Translations under genes and position numbers: made by a program
The notes under the pieces: generated by a model
Database searches by the model: none
What the model was told of the DNA's origin: nothing
Seen by the model: only the letters and a program-made list of their open reading frames with translations
Shown: one piece after another, positions 16,869 through 25,857 of the stretch
Layout of the letters: each line of letters opens with the position of its first letter
Numbering within the stretch: position 1 is the first letter of the stretch
From: an uncultured Eubacteriales bacterium
GTDB lineage: Bacteria > Bacillota > Clostridia > Peptostreptococcales > Anaerovoracaceae
DNA length: 35,155 nucleotides
Direction of reading: 5' to 3'
Assembly: GCA_902796965.1 (NCBI GenBank)
Contig: CADBRA010000070.1
Coordinates: 1-35,155, forward strand

Positions 16869-17045
16869 ATACTGCAAATATATAGATACTTATAGGATGA
16901 ACTTATAACTGACGTGATAATAATAACTTAACATCTCAGATCGGTCAAACAAATTTGCCATTTTAATAGATAAAAATTATAATCTACTATAGAAGTGGGA
17001 ATTAAACGCTCAGCATTACCGCAAGCCGGAAAAAGCGGATACCGT
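16869..17045. other. Intergenic region between divergent promoters
   Basis: AT-rich sequence between the metY promoter and the promoter of the isochorismatase-like gene. No gene, riboswitch or clear operator was recognised. Confidence 0.4.
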
Positions 17046-17060
17046 GTCAGCTCCGCTGAC
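17046..17060. repeat. 15-base palindrome overlapping a promoter
   Basis: GTCAGC-TCC-GCTGAC, perfect. Its right arm supplies most of the CTGACA -35 box at 17056-17061. Confidence 0.75.
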
Positions 17061-17085
17061 AGACGCTGCGTTTCTTGCATATAAC
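17056..17085 (+). promoter_or_regulatory. Candidate promoter of the isochorismatase-like gene
   Basis: CTGACA (17056-17061), 18-base spacer, TATAAC (17080-17085); five of six in each hexamer. The leader of about 180 bases is GC-rich and without a recognised element. Confidence 0.5.
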
Positions 17086-17269
17086 TTTAAATATCGGCCG
17101 GCTGATTAGTGTTAGAATAGCAGCAGATGCGAAACGCAGACTTATAGACCGCGGTCGCCGCACGCCGCACATAAAAAACACGACGGCCGCTTCAGCGGTG
17201 CGCGGCTATACTGCATGTCAGTGTCTGTCGGCCGCGCAGTCCGGATATACTACAGGAGGGAAGCATCCT

Positions 17270-17875
17270 ATGAAGATAAAAACTGATTTTTCGAGGGCAG
17301 CGCTCCTCGTGATCGATATGGAAAACGGATTTACAGACAGCAGATCGCCGTTCTGCATAAGAGGCGCGGCAGAAACCGTGCCTGTCATATCTGATCTCGC
17401 GAGTGCATTCCGAAACGGTGGTCTGCCGGTTTTCATGATCAGAAGAGTGTACAGGAACGACGGCAGCGATGTCGAAAAGACAAGACTCGACAGCTGGCTC
17501 AGGGGAGGGAAACCGTGCTCATATGCGGCAGAACGATATATGAATGCAGATTTCGCTGAAGGTCTTGAGCCCGCCGACGGCGACTATATAATCGATAAAC
17601 CTCGATGGAGCGCGTTTTTCGGGACAGAGCTGGACATCATGCTCAGACGTCTCGGGACGGATACTGTGGTCATATGCGGCACGACGACTCCGAACTGTAT
17701 CAGGACGACGTGCTACGATGCAAATTCACTCGATTATGATACTGTCATCGTATCGGACGGCACTTCGTCAGAAACGCCTGAAATCCAGAGTGCAAACATC
17801 GCCGATATGGAGCGCATCGGGGCTGAGATATTATCTTCAGATGAAATAAGAGAAGCGCTCGGCTGCATTATGTGA
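17270..17875 (+). CDS. Isochorismatase-fold cysteine hydrolase
   Basis: A 201-aa member of the isochorismatase-like hydrolase family, which includes nicotinamidases, N-carbamoyl amidohydrolases and ureide hydrolases. The cysteine-hydrolase triad is visible: Asp16 (LLVIDMENGF), Lys110 (IIDKPRWSAF) and Cys143 (CGTTTPNCIRTTC). The start at ATG17270 is set by AGGAGGG at 17254-17260; the frame is open upstream to 17075 but without a ribosome site. It lies 23 bases before a methyltransferase gene and is probably cotranscribed with it. The TTTPNCIR segment matches the general amidohydrolase branch and not true isochorismatase, and there is no siderophore or chorismate cluster around it. The substrate is therefore unassigned. 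Confidence 0.88.
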   Translation: MKIKTDFSRAALLVIDMENGFTDSRSPFCIRGAAETVPVISDLASAFRNGGLPVFMIRRVYRNDGSDVEKTRLDSWLRGGKPCSYAAERYMNADFAEGLEPADGDYIIDKPRWSAFFGTELDIMLRRLGTDTVVICGTTTPNCIRTTCYDANSLDYDTVIVSDGTSSETPEIQSANIADMERIGAEILSSDEIREALGCIM

Positions 17876-17898
17876 CATAATATACAGATGAGAAGAAA

Positions 17899-18564
17899 AT
17901 GAGCAATGAACAGGGAAGGAAAACGAGATATATGGAAAAGAAAAAAGACGCCGCATTTCTTCAGAACACGAGGAAGCCGCTCGGCGAAGACGGCAAAAAG
18001 ATGCTTGAGATAATGAACGGTGGGCATCACGAAGTCCTGGCAAACTGGGGACTCAGTCAGATAGAAATAAATCCCGGTTCCGACATGCTCGACGCAGGAT
18101 GCGGAGGAGGCGCAAATCTGAAGCGGCTTCTCGCAAAATGCCCTGATGGACATGTGACTGGAATCGATTACAGCTTTACGAGCGTAAAGGTCAGCAGAAG
18201 CGTAAATGAAAAGAATATAAAGGCGGGCATGTGCGATGTCTTCATGGCTGACATAAACGGACTTCCGTTTGAGGATTGTTCGTTCGATTTCGTTTCGGCA
18301 TTTGAGACGGTATATTTCTGGCCGACAGTCGAACATGCATTCGGAGAAGTATTCAGAGTCCTCAGAAAAGGAGGAATGTTCTTCATCTGCAACGAATCAG
18401 ACGGCAGAGATCAGTCTTCGATCGATAATTCAAAGATAATATCGGGCATGAAGCTCTATACGCCTGAAGATCTTGAGGGAATAATGGCTGAGGCCGGCTT
18501 CAGAGAAATAAATCATTTTTCAAATCCGGAGCTGAGTCACATAGTTGTCTGCGGCATCAAATAA
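17899..18564 (+). CDS. Class I SAM-dependent methyltransferase
   Basis: A 221-aa protein of the methyltransferase-11/UbiE-like group. Motif I is DMLDAGCGGGANL at residues 62-74, the acidic residue for the SAM ribose is Asp90 (VTGIDYS), and LPFEDCSFDFV and FRVLRKGGMFFI are the post-I and post-III segments. The acceptor cannot be deduced; such genes methylate anything from small metabolites to metalloid compounds. The ribosome site is weak, and Met12 (17932) is an alternative start. It follows the isochorismatase-like gene by 23 bases and is followed by a hairpin at 18606, so the two form a short operon. Confidence 0.88.
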   Translation: MSNEQGRKTRYMEKKKDAAFLQNTRKPLGEDGKKMLEIMNGGHHEVLANWGLSQIEINPGSDMLDAGCGGGANLKRLLAKCPDGHVTGIDYSFTSVKVSRSVNEKNIKAGMCDVFMADINGLPFEDCSFDFVSAFETVYFWPTVEHAFGEVFRVLRKGGMFFICNESDGRDQSSIDNSKIISGMKLYTPEDLEGIMAEAGFREINHFSNPELSHIVVCGIK

Positions 18565-18605
18565 AGGGCATACAGATGCAAACGGTAAATTAAATAAGTA
18601 AAGAA

Positions 18606-18647
18606 TAGAGGCAGCGTTTACAAAATCATTTTGTGACGCTGCCTCTA
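18606..18647. terminator. Bidirectional terminator between convergent genes
   Basis: TAGAGGCAGCGT (18606-18617) pairs perfectly with ACGCTGCCTCTA (18636-18647), and ACAAAA/TTTTGT extends the stem. It sits between the methyltransferase gene and the end of the trp operon. Flanking T-rich sequence is present on the minus-strand side and weaker on the plus side. Confidence 0.7.
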
Positions 18648-18707
18648 TTAACATTTTAGTTTCCCTGCTGCAGATCTCTGATGATCATCGCCTGCCGCAG
18701 TCATAAT

Positions 18708-18722
18708 GTCAGCGGAGCTGAC
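18708..18722. repeat. 15-base palindrome
   Basis: GTCAGC-GGA-GCTGAC, perfect, downstream of trpA. Its flanks are the same as those of the copy inside hypF over 19 bases. Confidence 0.75.
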
Positions 18723-18776
18723 GCATGGCTATCTTGCTGTTTTACGGCCGGAAGCTCATGTGTGATATTTAAGCTG

Positions 18777-19553
18777 TTAACTGTTGGCAGCTTCTTTCAT
18801 AGTCCGGACGTACTCTGCGACAGGTTCGACAGAATTTTTTCCGTTTTCAGCGATGAGTTTGACGATCGCCGATCCGACGATGATGCCGTCAGCGTCCTTT
18901 GCGATGCTTTCAGCCTGTTCAGGCGTTGAGATTCCGAACCCGACTGCGCATGGTATTTCAGGATTTGCTTCGTGGACGAGCTCAGTCATAGAACCGATGT
19001 CAGTTGCGATATTATTTCTCACGCCTGTGACTCCGAGCGAAGATACGCAGTAGATGAAGCCTTCGGCTTCTTTTGCTATCATCCTGATTCGGTCGTGCGA
19101 TGTAGGAGCGATCATGCTGATGAGGTCAATGCCGTGTTTTCTGCAGGCGGGAGCGAACTCGTCTTTTTCCTCGTACGGAACATCGGGCAGGATCAGACCT
19201 GATATGCCGGCTTCAGCTGCTCTGCTTAGGAACTTATCTGTGCCGTATGAGAATACGACGTTTGCGTATGTCATAAATACGAGCGGGATGCTGACTTCGC
19301 TTCTGATCTCCGAGACCATGTCAAAAATCATGTCTGTAGTGACGTTGCCGCTGAGTGCGCGTATGTTGGCTTCCTGAATCGTCGGGCCTTCTGCTGTAGG
19401 ATCTGAAAACGGTATGCCAAGCTCTATGATGTCAGCACCTGCTTCAGCGATTGCTTTTACGAGTTTTTTCGTTGTTTCGAGATCGGGATCGCCGCATGTT
19501 ATGAAAGGTATGAACGCTTTCCCATCTTTGAATGCTTCTCTGACGCTAATCAT
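18777..19553 (-). CDS. trpA: Tryptophan synthase alpha chain
   Basis: TrpA cleaves indole-3-glycerol phosphate to indole and glyceraldehyde 3-phosphate and passes indole to TrpB. The protein is 258 aa, a normal TIM-barrel length. The start is ATG at 19553 (MISVREAF), with a GAGGAGAAG site nine bases upstream; the frame is open further to 19589 but lacks a site. The catalytic Glu is in ELGIPFSDP. The second catalytic acid, Asp60 in the E. coli enzyme (DPLADGP), is Glu here (DPTAEGP), a replacement I recall as common in Clostridia. GVTGVR and VGSAIVK are the phosphate-binding loops. The start overlaps the trpB stop by eight bases. It is the last gene of the trp operon. Confidence 0.96.
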   Translation of the reverse strand: MISVREAFKDGKAFIPFITCGDPDLETTKKLVKAIAEAGADIIELGIPFSDPTAEGPTIQEANIRALSGNVTTDMIFDMVSEIRSEVSIPLVFMTYANVVFSYGTDKFLSRAAEAGISGLILPDVPYEEKDEFAPACRKHGIDLISMIAPTSHDRIRMIAKEAEGFIYCVSSLGVTGVRNNIATDIGSMTELVHEANPEIPCAVGFGISTPEQAESIAKDADGIIVGSAIVKLIAENGKNSVEPVAEYVRTMKEAANS

Positions 19554-20736
19554 GTAAATCTTCTCCTCTGTATCTTGCGATGGCGGCACAGTCCTTGTCG
19601 CCGCGTCCCGAAATAGTAATAACTATGATCTTGTCCCTGTCCATTGTCGGCGCAAGCTTCATCGCGTATGCAACTGCGTGTGCCGATTCTATCGCCGGGA
19701 TGACACCTTCCATACGGCTCATGTATTCGAATGCCTGAACAGCTTCCTCGTCTGTAATCGGAACATATTTGGCGCGGCCTGTATCGTGGAGCATTGCGTG
19801 TTCAGGTCCGATTCCAGGATAGTCGAGACCTGCTGAGATGGAGTATACGGGTGCAATCTGACCATATTCATCCTGACAGAAATATGATTTCATTCCGTGG
19901 AAGATTCCGAGACGCCCTGTAGCTATTGTTGCAGCTGTCTCAAATGTGTCGACGCCGCGTCCTGCCGCTTCGCATCCGATGAGCTGAACAGAAGGGTCGT
20001 CTATGAAGTTGTAGAATGATCCGATGGCATTAGAACCGCCGCCGACACATGCGATTACGGCGTCAGGAAGTTTTCCTTCTTTTTCCATGAGCTGTTCCTT
20101 GATTTCCTTTGAGATGACAGCCTGAAAATCTCTGATCATCGTCGGGAATGGGTGCGGACCCATTACAGAACCGAGACAGTAATGTGTGTCATCTATGCGG
20201 TTTGTCCACTCGCGGAACGTCTCTGAAACGGCGTCCTTGAGCGTGCCGGTGCCTGTTTCGACTCCTCTGACGTCGGCGCCGAGAAGACGCATCTTGTAGA
20301 CATTGAGAGCCTGGCGTTCCATATCGACTTTGCCCATGTAAACTACGCATTCCATGCCCATGAGAGCTGCTGCAGTTGCAGTCGCCACGCCGTGCTGTCC
20401 GGCTCCTGTCTCGGCTATCAGGCGCGTCTTACCCATCTTCTTCGCGAGCAGAGCCTGGCCGAGAACATTGTTTATCTTGTGAGCACCTGTGTGATTCAGA
20501 TCCTCGCGCTTGAGATATATCTTTGCGCCGCCGAGATCATTCGTCATCTTTTCAGCGTAGTACAGTCTGCTCGGTCTGCCTGCGTAGTCGTTGAGCAGAG
20601 CAGTGAGCTCTCTCTGAAATTCAGGATCATCCTTGTATCGGTTATATGCTTCCTCGAGCTCGATAACCGCGTTCATCAATGTTTCAGGTATATACTGACC
20701 GCCGTGTATACCGAAGCGTCCTTTACTTTTGCTCAT
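19546..20736 (-). CDS. trpB: Tryptophan synthase beta chain
   Basis: TrpB joins indole and serine to tryptophan using PLP. The 396-aa length is standard for TrpB1. The PLP lysine is Lys87 in HTGAHKINN, and the catalytic Glu lies in [17 protein letters not shown] binds the PLP phosphate, and the [14 protein letters not shown] segment, which contacts TrpA, is intact. A clear AGGAGAAG site precedes the ATG at 20736, which overlaps the trpF stop as ATGA. Both overlaps imply translational coupling in the order F-B-A. Confidence 0.98.
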   Translation of the reverse strand: MSKSKGRFGIHGGQYIPETLMNAVIELEEAYNRYKDDPEFQRELTALLNDYAGRPSRLYYAEKMTNDLGGAKIYLKREDLNHTGAHKINNVLGQALLAKKMGKTRLIAETGAGQHGVATATAAALMGMECVVYMGKVDMERQALNVYKMRLLGADVRGVETGTGTLKDAVSETFREWTNRIDDTHYCLGSVMGPHPFPTMIRDFQAVISKEIKEQLMEKEGKLPDAVIACVGGGSNAIGSFYNFIDDPSVQLIGCEAAGRGVDTFETAATIATGRLGIFHGMKSYFCQDEYGQIAPVYSISAGLDYPGIGPEHAMLHDTGRAKYVPITDEEAVQAFEYMSRMEGVIPAIESAHAVAYAMKLAPTMDRDKIIVITISGRGDKDCAAIARYRGEDLHD

Positions 20737-21362
20737 ATTCTTCTCCTGTTTGATCTGTCTGTGCTGCGCACAGCATCCATAAATGAAATAATCTTGTCGT
20801 GATCCTTGAATCCGTTTGTCTCAAGAGACGAACTTGCGTCAAGTCCCAACGGATTCAGTTTTTCTATAGCCTCAGCCGCGTTGTCAGCTCCTATACCGCC
20901 CGCGAGCATATAATCCCGCGGAAAATCCCTTAAGAGCGACCAGTCGAATGATTCCCCCGTTCCGCCTTTTCCATTGTCGAGAAGTACGATATCGGCCGGG
21001 GAGCCTGCCGCTGCCTCAGCATCAGCGCTGCCTTCTATCCGGAAAGCCTTTATGACCGGCAGCCCCGTCATTCTTTTAATATTGCGTATGAAATCCGCGC
21101 TCTCGGTGCCGTGAAGCTGTATGAGATCGAGTTTCACAGTCTCTGCTGTCTCAGAGATGAAATCCGGAGAGGCATCGACGAAAACGCCGACGGCTCTTAT
21201 ACCTTCCGCGAGCTCCGCTCGCAGGACGGAGGCACTTTCCGGATCTATCCAGCGCCTTCTTTTGCTGTCAAATATGAATCCGGCGAAATCGGGATATGCT
21301 TCATTTACATATAGTATGTCGGCGCGGCGCCTGAGCCCGCAGATCTTTACCTTTGTTCCCAT
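20733..21362 (-). CDS. trpF: Phosphoribosylanthranilate isomerase
   Basis: TrpF isomerises phosphoribosylanthranilate to CdRP in the tryptophan pathway. The 209-aa TIM barrel has the catalytic Cys8 (KICGL) and the general acid Asp in [10 protein letters not shown]. Other family motifs are VGVFVD, IQLHG, and the phosphate loops LAGGI and [15 protein letters not shown]. In most homologues the last reads DxSSGxE; here SSLE replaces it. It starts one base after the trpC stop, with GGAAGGA inside the end of trpC as ribosome site, and is a separate protein, not fused to TrpC. Confidence 0.96.
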   Translation of the reverse strand: MGTKVKICGLRRRADILYVNEAYPDFAGFIFDSKRRRWIDPESASVLRAELAEGIRAVGVFVDASPDFISETAETVKLDLIQLHGTESADFIRNIKRMTGLPVIKAFRIEGSADAEAAAGSPADIVLLDNGKGGTGESFDWSLLRDFPRDYMLAGGIGADNAAEAIEKLNPLGLDASSSLETNGFKDHDKIISFMDAVRSTDRSNRRRI

Positions 21363-21363
21363 G

Positions 21364-22182
21364 TCAGACTGATCCTTCCGTTTGCGGGCCGCCTCTTAAT
21401 GCGTCAAGCATTGCCTTTTTATCAGGCGCCCTCATCAGTGTCTCACCGATTAGGACAGCGTCTGCTCCGATTTCGCATAAGCGCGCTACGTCATCGTGAT
21501 TTCTGATGCCGCTTTCAGCTACGAATAGCACATCCGGAGGAACCAGGCTCCTGAGCTTTCTGCTATTGTCGAAGTCAATCGTGAAATCCTTGAGATTTCT
21601 GTTGTTTATCCCGATAATCTCAGCGCCGGCTTTAACGGCTGTTTCTACCTCATTTGCATCATGTGCTTCGACGAGAGCAGAAAGGCCGATACTTCTGCTT
21701 ATTTCAAGGTACTCTGATAACTGAGTCTCACTGAGTATGGAGCAGATGAGAAGCACTGCCGATGCGCCGAGCGTCTTCGCTTCATATATCATGTACTCGT
21801 CGACCGTGAAATCCTTTCTAAGGCAGGGGATTGAAACAGCAGCGCTGATTTCCCTGAGATAACTGCTGCTTCCCATGAACCACTTCGGCTCTGTCAGAAC
21901 CGAAACAGCAGATGCCCCTGCAGCTTCGTATTCCTCAGCTATGTCGAGGTATTGAAAGTCCGGAGATATAAGGCCCTTTGACGGTGAAGCTTTTTTGCAT
22001 TCGCAGATGAAAGAGATTCCGTCATCGGAGAGTGCTTTTTTAAAAGGAAAATCACTGACGGCTGAAGCGGCGATGTCTTCGGCTTCTTTTCTCAATGTTG
22101 ACAGCGGCTTCTCCTTTTCAGATTCTGCGACGCGCTCTTTTGCATAATCCGCGAGCCTGTCGAGAATATTTTTTTCTGCCAT
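21364..22182 (-). CDS. trpC: Indole-3-glycerol phosphate synthase
   Basis: TrpC closes the indole ring by decarboxylating CdRP. The protein is 272 aa with all active-site segments of the family: ICECKKASPSKG (catalytic Glu and Lys), VLTEPKWFMGS, LRKDFTVD (catalytic Lys), ALVEAHD, IGINNRNL and VAESGI. An AGGAGC site lies upstream of the ATG at 22182. The gap of 50 bases to trpD and the one-base gap to trpF fit a single operon. Confidence 0.97.
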   Translation of the reverse strand: MAEKNILDRLADYAKERVAESEKEKPLSTLRKEAEDIAASAVSDFPFKKALSDDGISFICECKKASPSKGLISPDFQYLDIAEEYEAAGASAVSVLTEPKWFMGSSSYLREISAAVSIPCLRKDFTVDEYMIYEAKTLGASAVLLICSILSETQLSEYLEISRSIGLSALVEAHDANEVETAVKAGAEIIGINNRNLKDFTIDFDNSRKLRSLVPPDVLFVAESGIRNHDDVARLCEIGADAVLIGETLMRAPDKKAMLDALRGGPQTEGSV

Positions 22183-22232
22183 TTTGATGCTCCTGTTATT
22201 TGTGTTACGGTGCTTATGGAGCGCCTTGTTTC

Positions 22233-23252
22233 CTATTTGCGGGATTCTGTGACGAATGCGTCGAGCACTTCCATCGCTTTTCCGCTGTCGATCATATCTG
22301 CAGCTTTTTTTATGCCGTCTGCAGGCGAGTTGGCTTTGCCGCCGATGTAAATCGCCATGCCGGCGTTCATGAGGACTATGTTTCTCTTTGAGCCATGCTC
22401 TCTGCCGGAGAGAATGTCCTTTGTGATCCTGGCGTTTTCCTCAGGTGTGCCGCCGGTGATGTCAGATTTCTGTCCGCGCTCGAGGCCGAAGTCCTCAGGC
22501 TTGATCGTGTATGTCCTGTACCATCCGTCGCTTAACTCCGCGACACGGGTAGGAGCTGATACGGAGATCTCATCGAGCCTGTCTTGTCCGTATATTACAG
22601 CCGCATGTTTTACTCCGAGAGAAGCCAGAACTTTTGCTATCGGCTCGACAAGATATTCATCGTAGACGCCGAGTACGAAATATTCAGGCGACGCAGGATT
22701 TGTAAGAGGTCCGAGTATATTGAACACTGTGCGGATTCCGAGCTCTTTTCTGATCGGTCCGACATATTTCATCGATGTGTGGTATTTCTGGGCGAACAAG
22801 AAGCAGAGGCCGGTCTTGTCGAGCATCTCGCAGGCTTTTTCGGGTTCTAAACTTATGTTTGCGCCGAGAGCTTCGTAGCAGTCAGCTGCGCCTGAAAGTG
22901 AAGAAGCCGCACGGTTTCCATGTTTTGCGACCTTGACGCCTGCAGCTGCGATAACAAATGATGATGTTGTCGATATGTTGAAGCTGTGTGCGTTATCACC
23001 GCCAGTGCCCACGATTTCAAGGACAGGCGAACTGTATTTTACGGGTATTGCCTTGTCTCTCATCGCAGCTGCGCATCCTGAGATTTCTTCGATAGTCTCT
23101 GCTTTTGTGCTTTTTGTCGAGAGCGCTGCGAGGAATGCCGCGTTCTGGGTGGCAGTGGTTTCACCGCTCATGATCTCACTCATGACCTGATAAGCTTCAT
23201 CGTATGTTAGGTCCTGCTTATCTACAATTTTTTCTATGGCTTCTTTTATCAT
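22233..23252 (-). CDS. trpD: Anthranilate phosphoribosyltransferase
   Basis: TrpD attaches anthranilate to PRPP. The 339-aa protein has the PRPP-binding [14 protein letters not shown], the KHGNRAASS loop and a GPLTNPA segment of the family. Both the helical N-terminal domain (residues 1-70) and the alpha/beta domain are complete. AAGGAGC precedes the ATG at 23252. It is separated from trpG by 167 bases, the largest gap in the operon, which carries one of the palindromes. Confidence 0.97.
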   Translation of the reverse strand: MIKEAIEKIVDKQDLTYDEAYQVMSEIMSGETTATQNAAFLAALSTKSTKAETIEEISGCAAAMRDKAIPVKYSSPVLEIVGTGGDNAHSFNISTTSSFVIAAAGVKVAKHGNRAASSLSGAADCYEALGANISLEPEKACEMLDKTGLCFLFAQKYHTSMKYVGPIRKELGIRTVFNILGPLTNPASPEYFVLGVYDEYLVEPIAKVLASLGVKHAAVIYGQDRLDEISVSAPTRVAELSDGWYRTYTIKPEDFGLERGQKSDITGGTPEENARITKDILSGREHGSKRNIVLMNAGMAIYIGGKANSPADGIKKAADMIDSGKAMEVLDAFVTESRK

Positions 23253-23383
23253 TTTGTGCTCCTTATAAATGAAATTATTTGCAATGCATAATGTTTTATT
23301 TATATATGGGAAATGCGGTCTGACCGCGTATCAGCATGGATTGTGATTCTGTTCGGCGCCATGCCGTTTAAGCGGAGGCTGTT

Positions 23384-23398
23384 GTCTGCGGAGCGGAC
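23384..23398. repeat. 15-base palindrome in the trpG-trpD gap
   Basis: GTCTGC-GGA-GCGGAC, complementary with one G-T pair. It lies in the only sizeable gap of the trp operon. No promoter for trpD was recognised beside it. Confidence 0.65.
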
Positions 23399-23419
23399 GT
23401 CAGTTCAGCGCTTTGTATT

Positions 23420-24007
23420 TCATTTTTCTGCTGTCTTTTTAGTCAGATTTATGAAGTTCTGCAGCATGATATTTCCAGCGGGAGTCATGATCGATTCAGG
23501 ATGGAATTGAACGCCGTATGTGTCGAAATCTCTGTGTTTGACACCCATGACTTCACCGTCATATGTGTGGGCTGTCTCGACCAGGACGTCAGGAAGTGTG
23601 TCTTCCATGACCGCAAGCGAGTGGTAGCGCGCTACCGGCGTGACCTTCGGGCAGTCTTTGAACAGCGGGCAGCTCGTGTCCAGCACTGTATCGCTCTGTT
23701 TGCCGTGCATGAGTTCCCTGGCGTATGAAACTGTTGCACCGAATGCTTCACATATGCCCTGATGTCCGAGGCAGACGCCGAGAATGGGCATCGTCCCGGA
23801 GAGCTTGAGCACTGCTTCTTCGCAGATTCCTGCATCGGCCGGTCTGCCGGGACCGGGAGAAATTATAAGAGCGTCAGGCGAGAGTGCCTCTATTTCGCTG
23901 ACTGTCATCTCGTCATTTCTGATCACTTTTATATCAGGATTTATTGATCCGACCAGCTGGTAGAGATTGTATGAAAAACTGTCGTAATTATCTATCAGAA
24001 GTATCAT
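23420..24007 (-). CDS. trpG: Anthranilate synthase glutamine amidotransferase subunit
   Basis: TrpG releases ammonia from glutamine for TrpE. This 195-aa class I amidotransferase has the full catalytic set: the nucleophile Cys in GVCLGHQ near residue 79, and His and Glu in VQFHPES near residue 170. DNYDSFSYNL and SPGPGRP are typical N-terminal motifs. ATG24007 overlaps the trpE stop as ATGA and has GAGGAGG upstream. The same subunit may also serve 4-amino-4-deoxychorismate synthase, as in other Firmicutes; the operon position supports tryptophan synthesis as its main use. Confidence 0.96.
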   Translation of the reverse strand: MILLIDNYDSFSYNLYQLVGSINPDIKVIRNDEMTVSEIEALSPDALIISPGPGRPADAGICEEAVLKLSGTMPILGVCLGHQGICEAFGATVSYARELMHGKQSDTVLDTSCPLFKDCPKVTPVARYHSLAVMEDTLPDVLVETAHTYDGEVMGVKHRDFDTYGVQFHPESIMTPAGNIMLQNFINLTKKTAEK

Positions 24008-25467
24008 TCGATGACCTCCTCTGCTTCTTTAAGTGCCGTGACTACTGCAGCCGCTTTGTTGAGGCACTCTCTGTATTCGTTTTCAGGCACGGAATCAGCG
24101 ACGATACCTGCTCCGCTTCTTATGAACACTTTGCCGTTTTTCTTGTATGCGATCCTTATGCCTATGCACGTGTCGAGGTTGCCGGTAAGATCGAGATATC
24201 CGATCGCTCCGCCGTATATGCCGCGTTTGTTCTTCTCGATGTCGTTTATGAGCTGGCAAGCTCTGATCTTAGGCGCTCCTGATAGTGTTCCGGCAGGAAG
24301 CACCGAGTCGACTGCGTCGAGCGCGGACTTGCCGTCGGCGAGTCTGCCTTTAACCGTTGAGCCGATGTGCATCACATGGGAGAATCTGAGTATCTTATGA
24401 TATTCCTCGACCTCGACTGTTCCGAAAGCCGAGATTTTTCCTATATCGTTTCGGCCAAGATCGACAAGCATGTTGTGTTCGGCGAGCTCTTTGGGGTCTT
24501 TGAGAAGCCCGGCTTCAAGTGCCTTGTCCTCCTCGTCTGTTTTTCCGCGCGGTCTCGTGCCGGCCAGCGGAAATGTGTGGAGGACGCCGTCCTGAAGCTT
24601 TACCAGCGTCTCAGGTGATGCTCCCGCGACCTCCATCTCGCTGCTCGACATGTAGAACATGTACGGCGACGGGTTAAGCGTTCTGATTATCCTGTAGAAA
24701 TTGAGGAGTGTGCCCTCATATTCGGCTTCAAGCCTGTTCGACAGGACTACCTGAAAAATATCTCCCTCACGGATGTGATGCTTGGCTTTTTCTACCATCC
24801 CGCAGTATTCCTCTTCGCTGAAAAGAGGCGTTATTTCGCTTTTCAGCCTGCCCGGAATATCTTTTGCCTTTTCGCCGTGCATGATCAGATCGGCGATATT
24901 TTCAAGTCTGACCTTAGCGAGATTGTATTCAGTTTCGTAATTTTCGAGCCGGATGTTTACGATTAATATGACTTTCTGTCTATAGTTGTCGAAGCAGATG
25001 ATCTTGTCGAAGAGCATCAGGTCTGCATCGTTGAAGCCCTCTGTGTCCTCAGCGTCAAGATTGAGAGATTTTTCGGAATACTTGAGGTAGTCATATGAGA
25101 AATATCCCATGAGACCGCCTGTGAAAGAAGGAAGTCCTTCAAATCTTGCGCTACGGTGCTGATCTATGACCTGTTTGATATATTTGCCGGGATCATCTGT
25201 TTCGAACTCGAGATCTCCGACTTTCATATGACCGTCACGACACGTGATTTCGAGCGTCGGCTCAAATCCGAGAAAAGTGTAGCGGCCCCATTTTTCGTTG
25301 TCGTTTATCGATTCAAGCATGAAACAGTGGTCTGAAACATTCTTCAATACTCTTAAAACTTCTATTGGCGTCTTGAAATCCGCCAGTATTTCCATCGTTA
25401 CCGGAGCTGTCTTGTATTTTCCCTCTTCTGCAGTCTTTTGTATGGTATCTATATCAGGATAGAACAT
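24004..25467 (-). CDS. trpE: Anthranilate synthase component I
   Basis: TrpE converts chorismate to anthranilate with ammonia from TrpG. The protein is 487 aa from ATG25467, where GGGAGG lies upstream; the open frame continues into the leader RNA, so longer starts are artefacts. The C-terminal chorismate-binding domain has GDIFQVVLSNR, PSPYMFYM, AGASPETLV, TRPRGKT, LGRNDIG and GTLSGAPKIRA. The N-terminal regulatory part has LLES-like LESINDNEKWGRYTFLG, the usual site of tryptophan feedback binding, with ES present. It is the first gene of trpEGDCFBA and is controlled by a T-box. Confidence 0.97.
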   Translation of the reverse strand: MFYPDIDTIQKTAEEGKYKTAPVTMEILADFKTPIEVLRVLKNVSDHCFMLESINDNEKWGRYTFLGFEPTLEITCRDGHMKVGDLEFETDDPGKYIKQVIDQHRSARFEGLPSFTGGLMGYFSYDYLKYSEKSLNLDAEDTEGFNDADLMLFDKIICFDNYRQKVILIVNIRLENYETEYNLAKVRLENIADLIMHGEKAKDIPGRLKSEITPLFSEEEYCGMVEKAKHHIREGDIFQVVLSNRLEAEYEGTLLNFYRIIRTLNPSPYMFYMSSSEMEVAGASPETLVKLQDGVLHTFPLAGTRPRGKTDEEDKALEAGLLKDPKELAEHNMLVDLGRNDIGKISAFGTVEVEEYHKILRFSHVMHIGSTVKGRLADGKSALDAVDSVLPAGTLSGAPKIRACQLINDIEKNKRGIYGGAIGYLDLTGNLDTCIGIRIAYKKNGKVFIRSGAGIVADSVPENEYRECLNKAAAVVTALKEAEEVIE

Positions 25468-25482
25468 AAATATTTTCCTCCC

Positions 25483-25497
25483 GTCGGCTCCGCCGAC
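25483..25497. repeat. 15-base palindrome before trpE
   Basis: GTCGGC-TCC-GCCGAC, perfect, immediately upstream of the trpE ribosome site. Read on the minus strand it has the GGA centre. Confidence 0.75.
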
Positions 25498-25500
25498 AAC

Positions 25501-25515
25501 GCCCGCTTTGCGGGC
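25501..25515. repeat. Second 15-base hairpin before trpE
   Basis: GCCCGC-TTT-GCGGGC, perfect, three bases from the previous palindrome. Same 6+3+6 design but a different centre. The pair lies between the T-box terminator and trpE. Confidence 0.6.
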
Positions 25516-25540
25516 AGACCAGCTGTTTTTCTGTGAGGGT

Positions 25541-25828
25541 ATAAAAAAATCCCTGACAGAAAAATGCAATTCTGTCAAGGACGAATTAATCAAATCCGCG
25601 GTGCCACCTTGATTCACGGTACAGCCGTACGCTTAGCAGGATACAGATAATATCCCCGGCAGCTGACGCGTGCCACACGTCGCAGAATACTTGGACCTTG
25701 CGGTCTGTTGACTGCGCCCTCGGCGGTCCATTTGATGATCTGTTTTCTGCCTGATTCTCAGCGCCGCAGACTCTCTGTGTGAGCATAATCACCTTTATCT
25801 CCGCTTCAACGGTTTCTTTATGCAATGT
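25541..25828 (-). promoter_or_regulatory. T-box leader of the trp operon (tRNA-Trp type)
   Basis: The minus strand carries the canonical T-box core AGGTGGCACCGCGG near 25605-25592, whose bulge UGGC can pair with a GCCA tRNA end. Stem I starts near GTTGAAGCGGAGA. A UGG triplet at 25730-25728 (in AAATGGACC) is placed to be the specifier, matching tryptophan. The terminator is at 25542-25582; its 5' part can pair with the T-box side in the charged/uncharged switch. Uncharged tRNA-Trp should allow read-through into trpE. Confidence 0.92.
25542..25582 (-). terminator. T-box-controlled terminator of the trp operon
   Basis: Read on the minus strand, CCTTGACAGAA pairs with TTCTGTCAGGG and is followed by seven Ts. 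Confidence 0.9.
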
Positions 25829-25857
25829 ACTTTACTCCATAACATTGATAAAGTCAA
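25829..25857 (-). promoter_or_regulatory. Sigma-A promoter of the trp operon
   Basis: On the minus strand: TTGACT (25857-25852), 17-base spacer, TAAAGT (25834-25829). Confidence 0.75.

Noticed and set aside
18777-19553. TrpA with a defective active site (Asp60 replaced by Glu)
   Set aside because: The DPTAEGP form is, to my recollection, common in clostridial TrpA and the rest of the protein is intact.
25468-25617. N-terminal extension of TrpE
   Set aside because: The frame runs through the T-box terminator and two hairpins; the start with a ribosome site is ATG25467.
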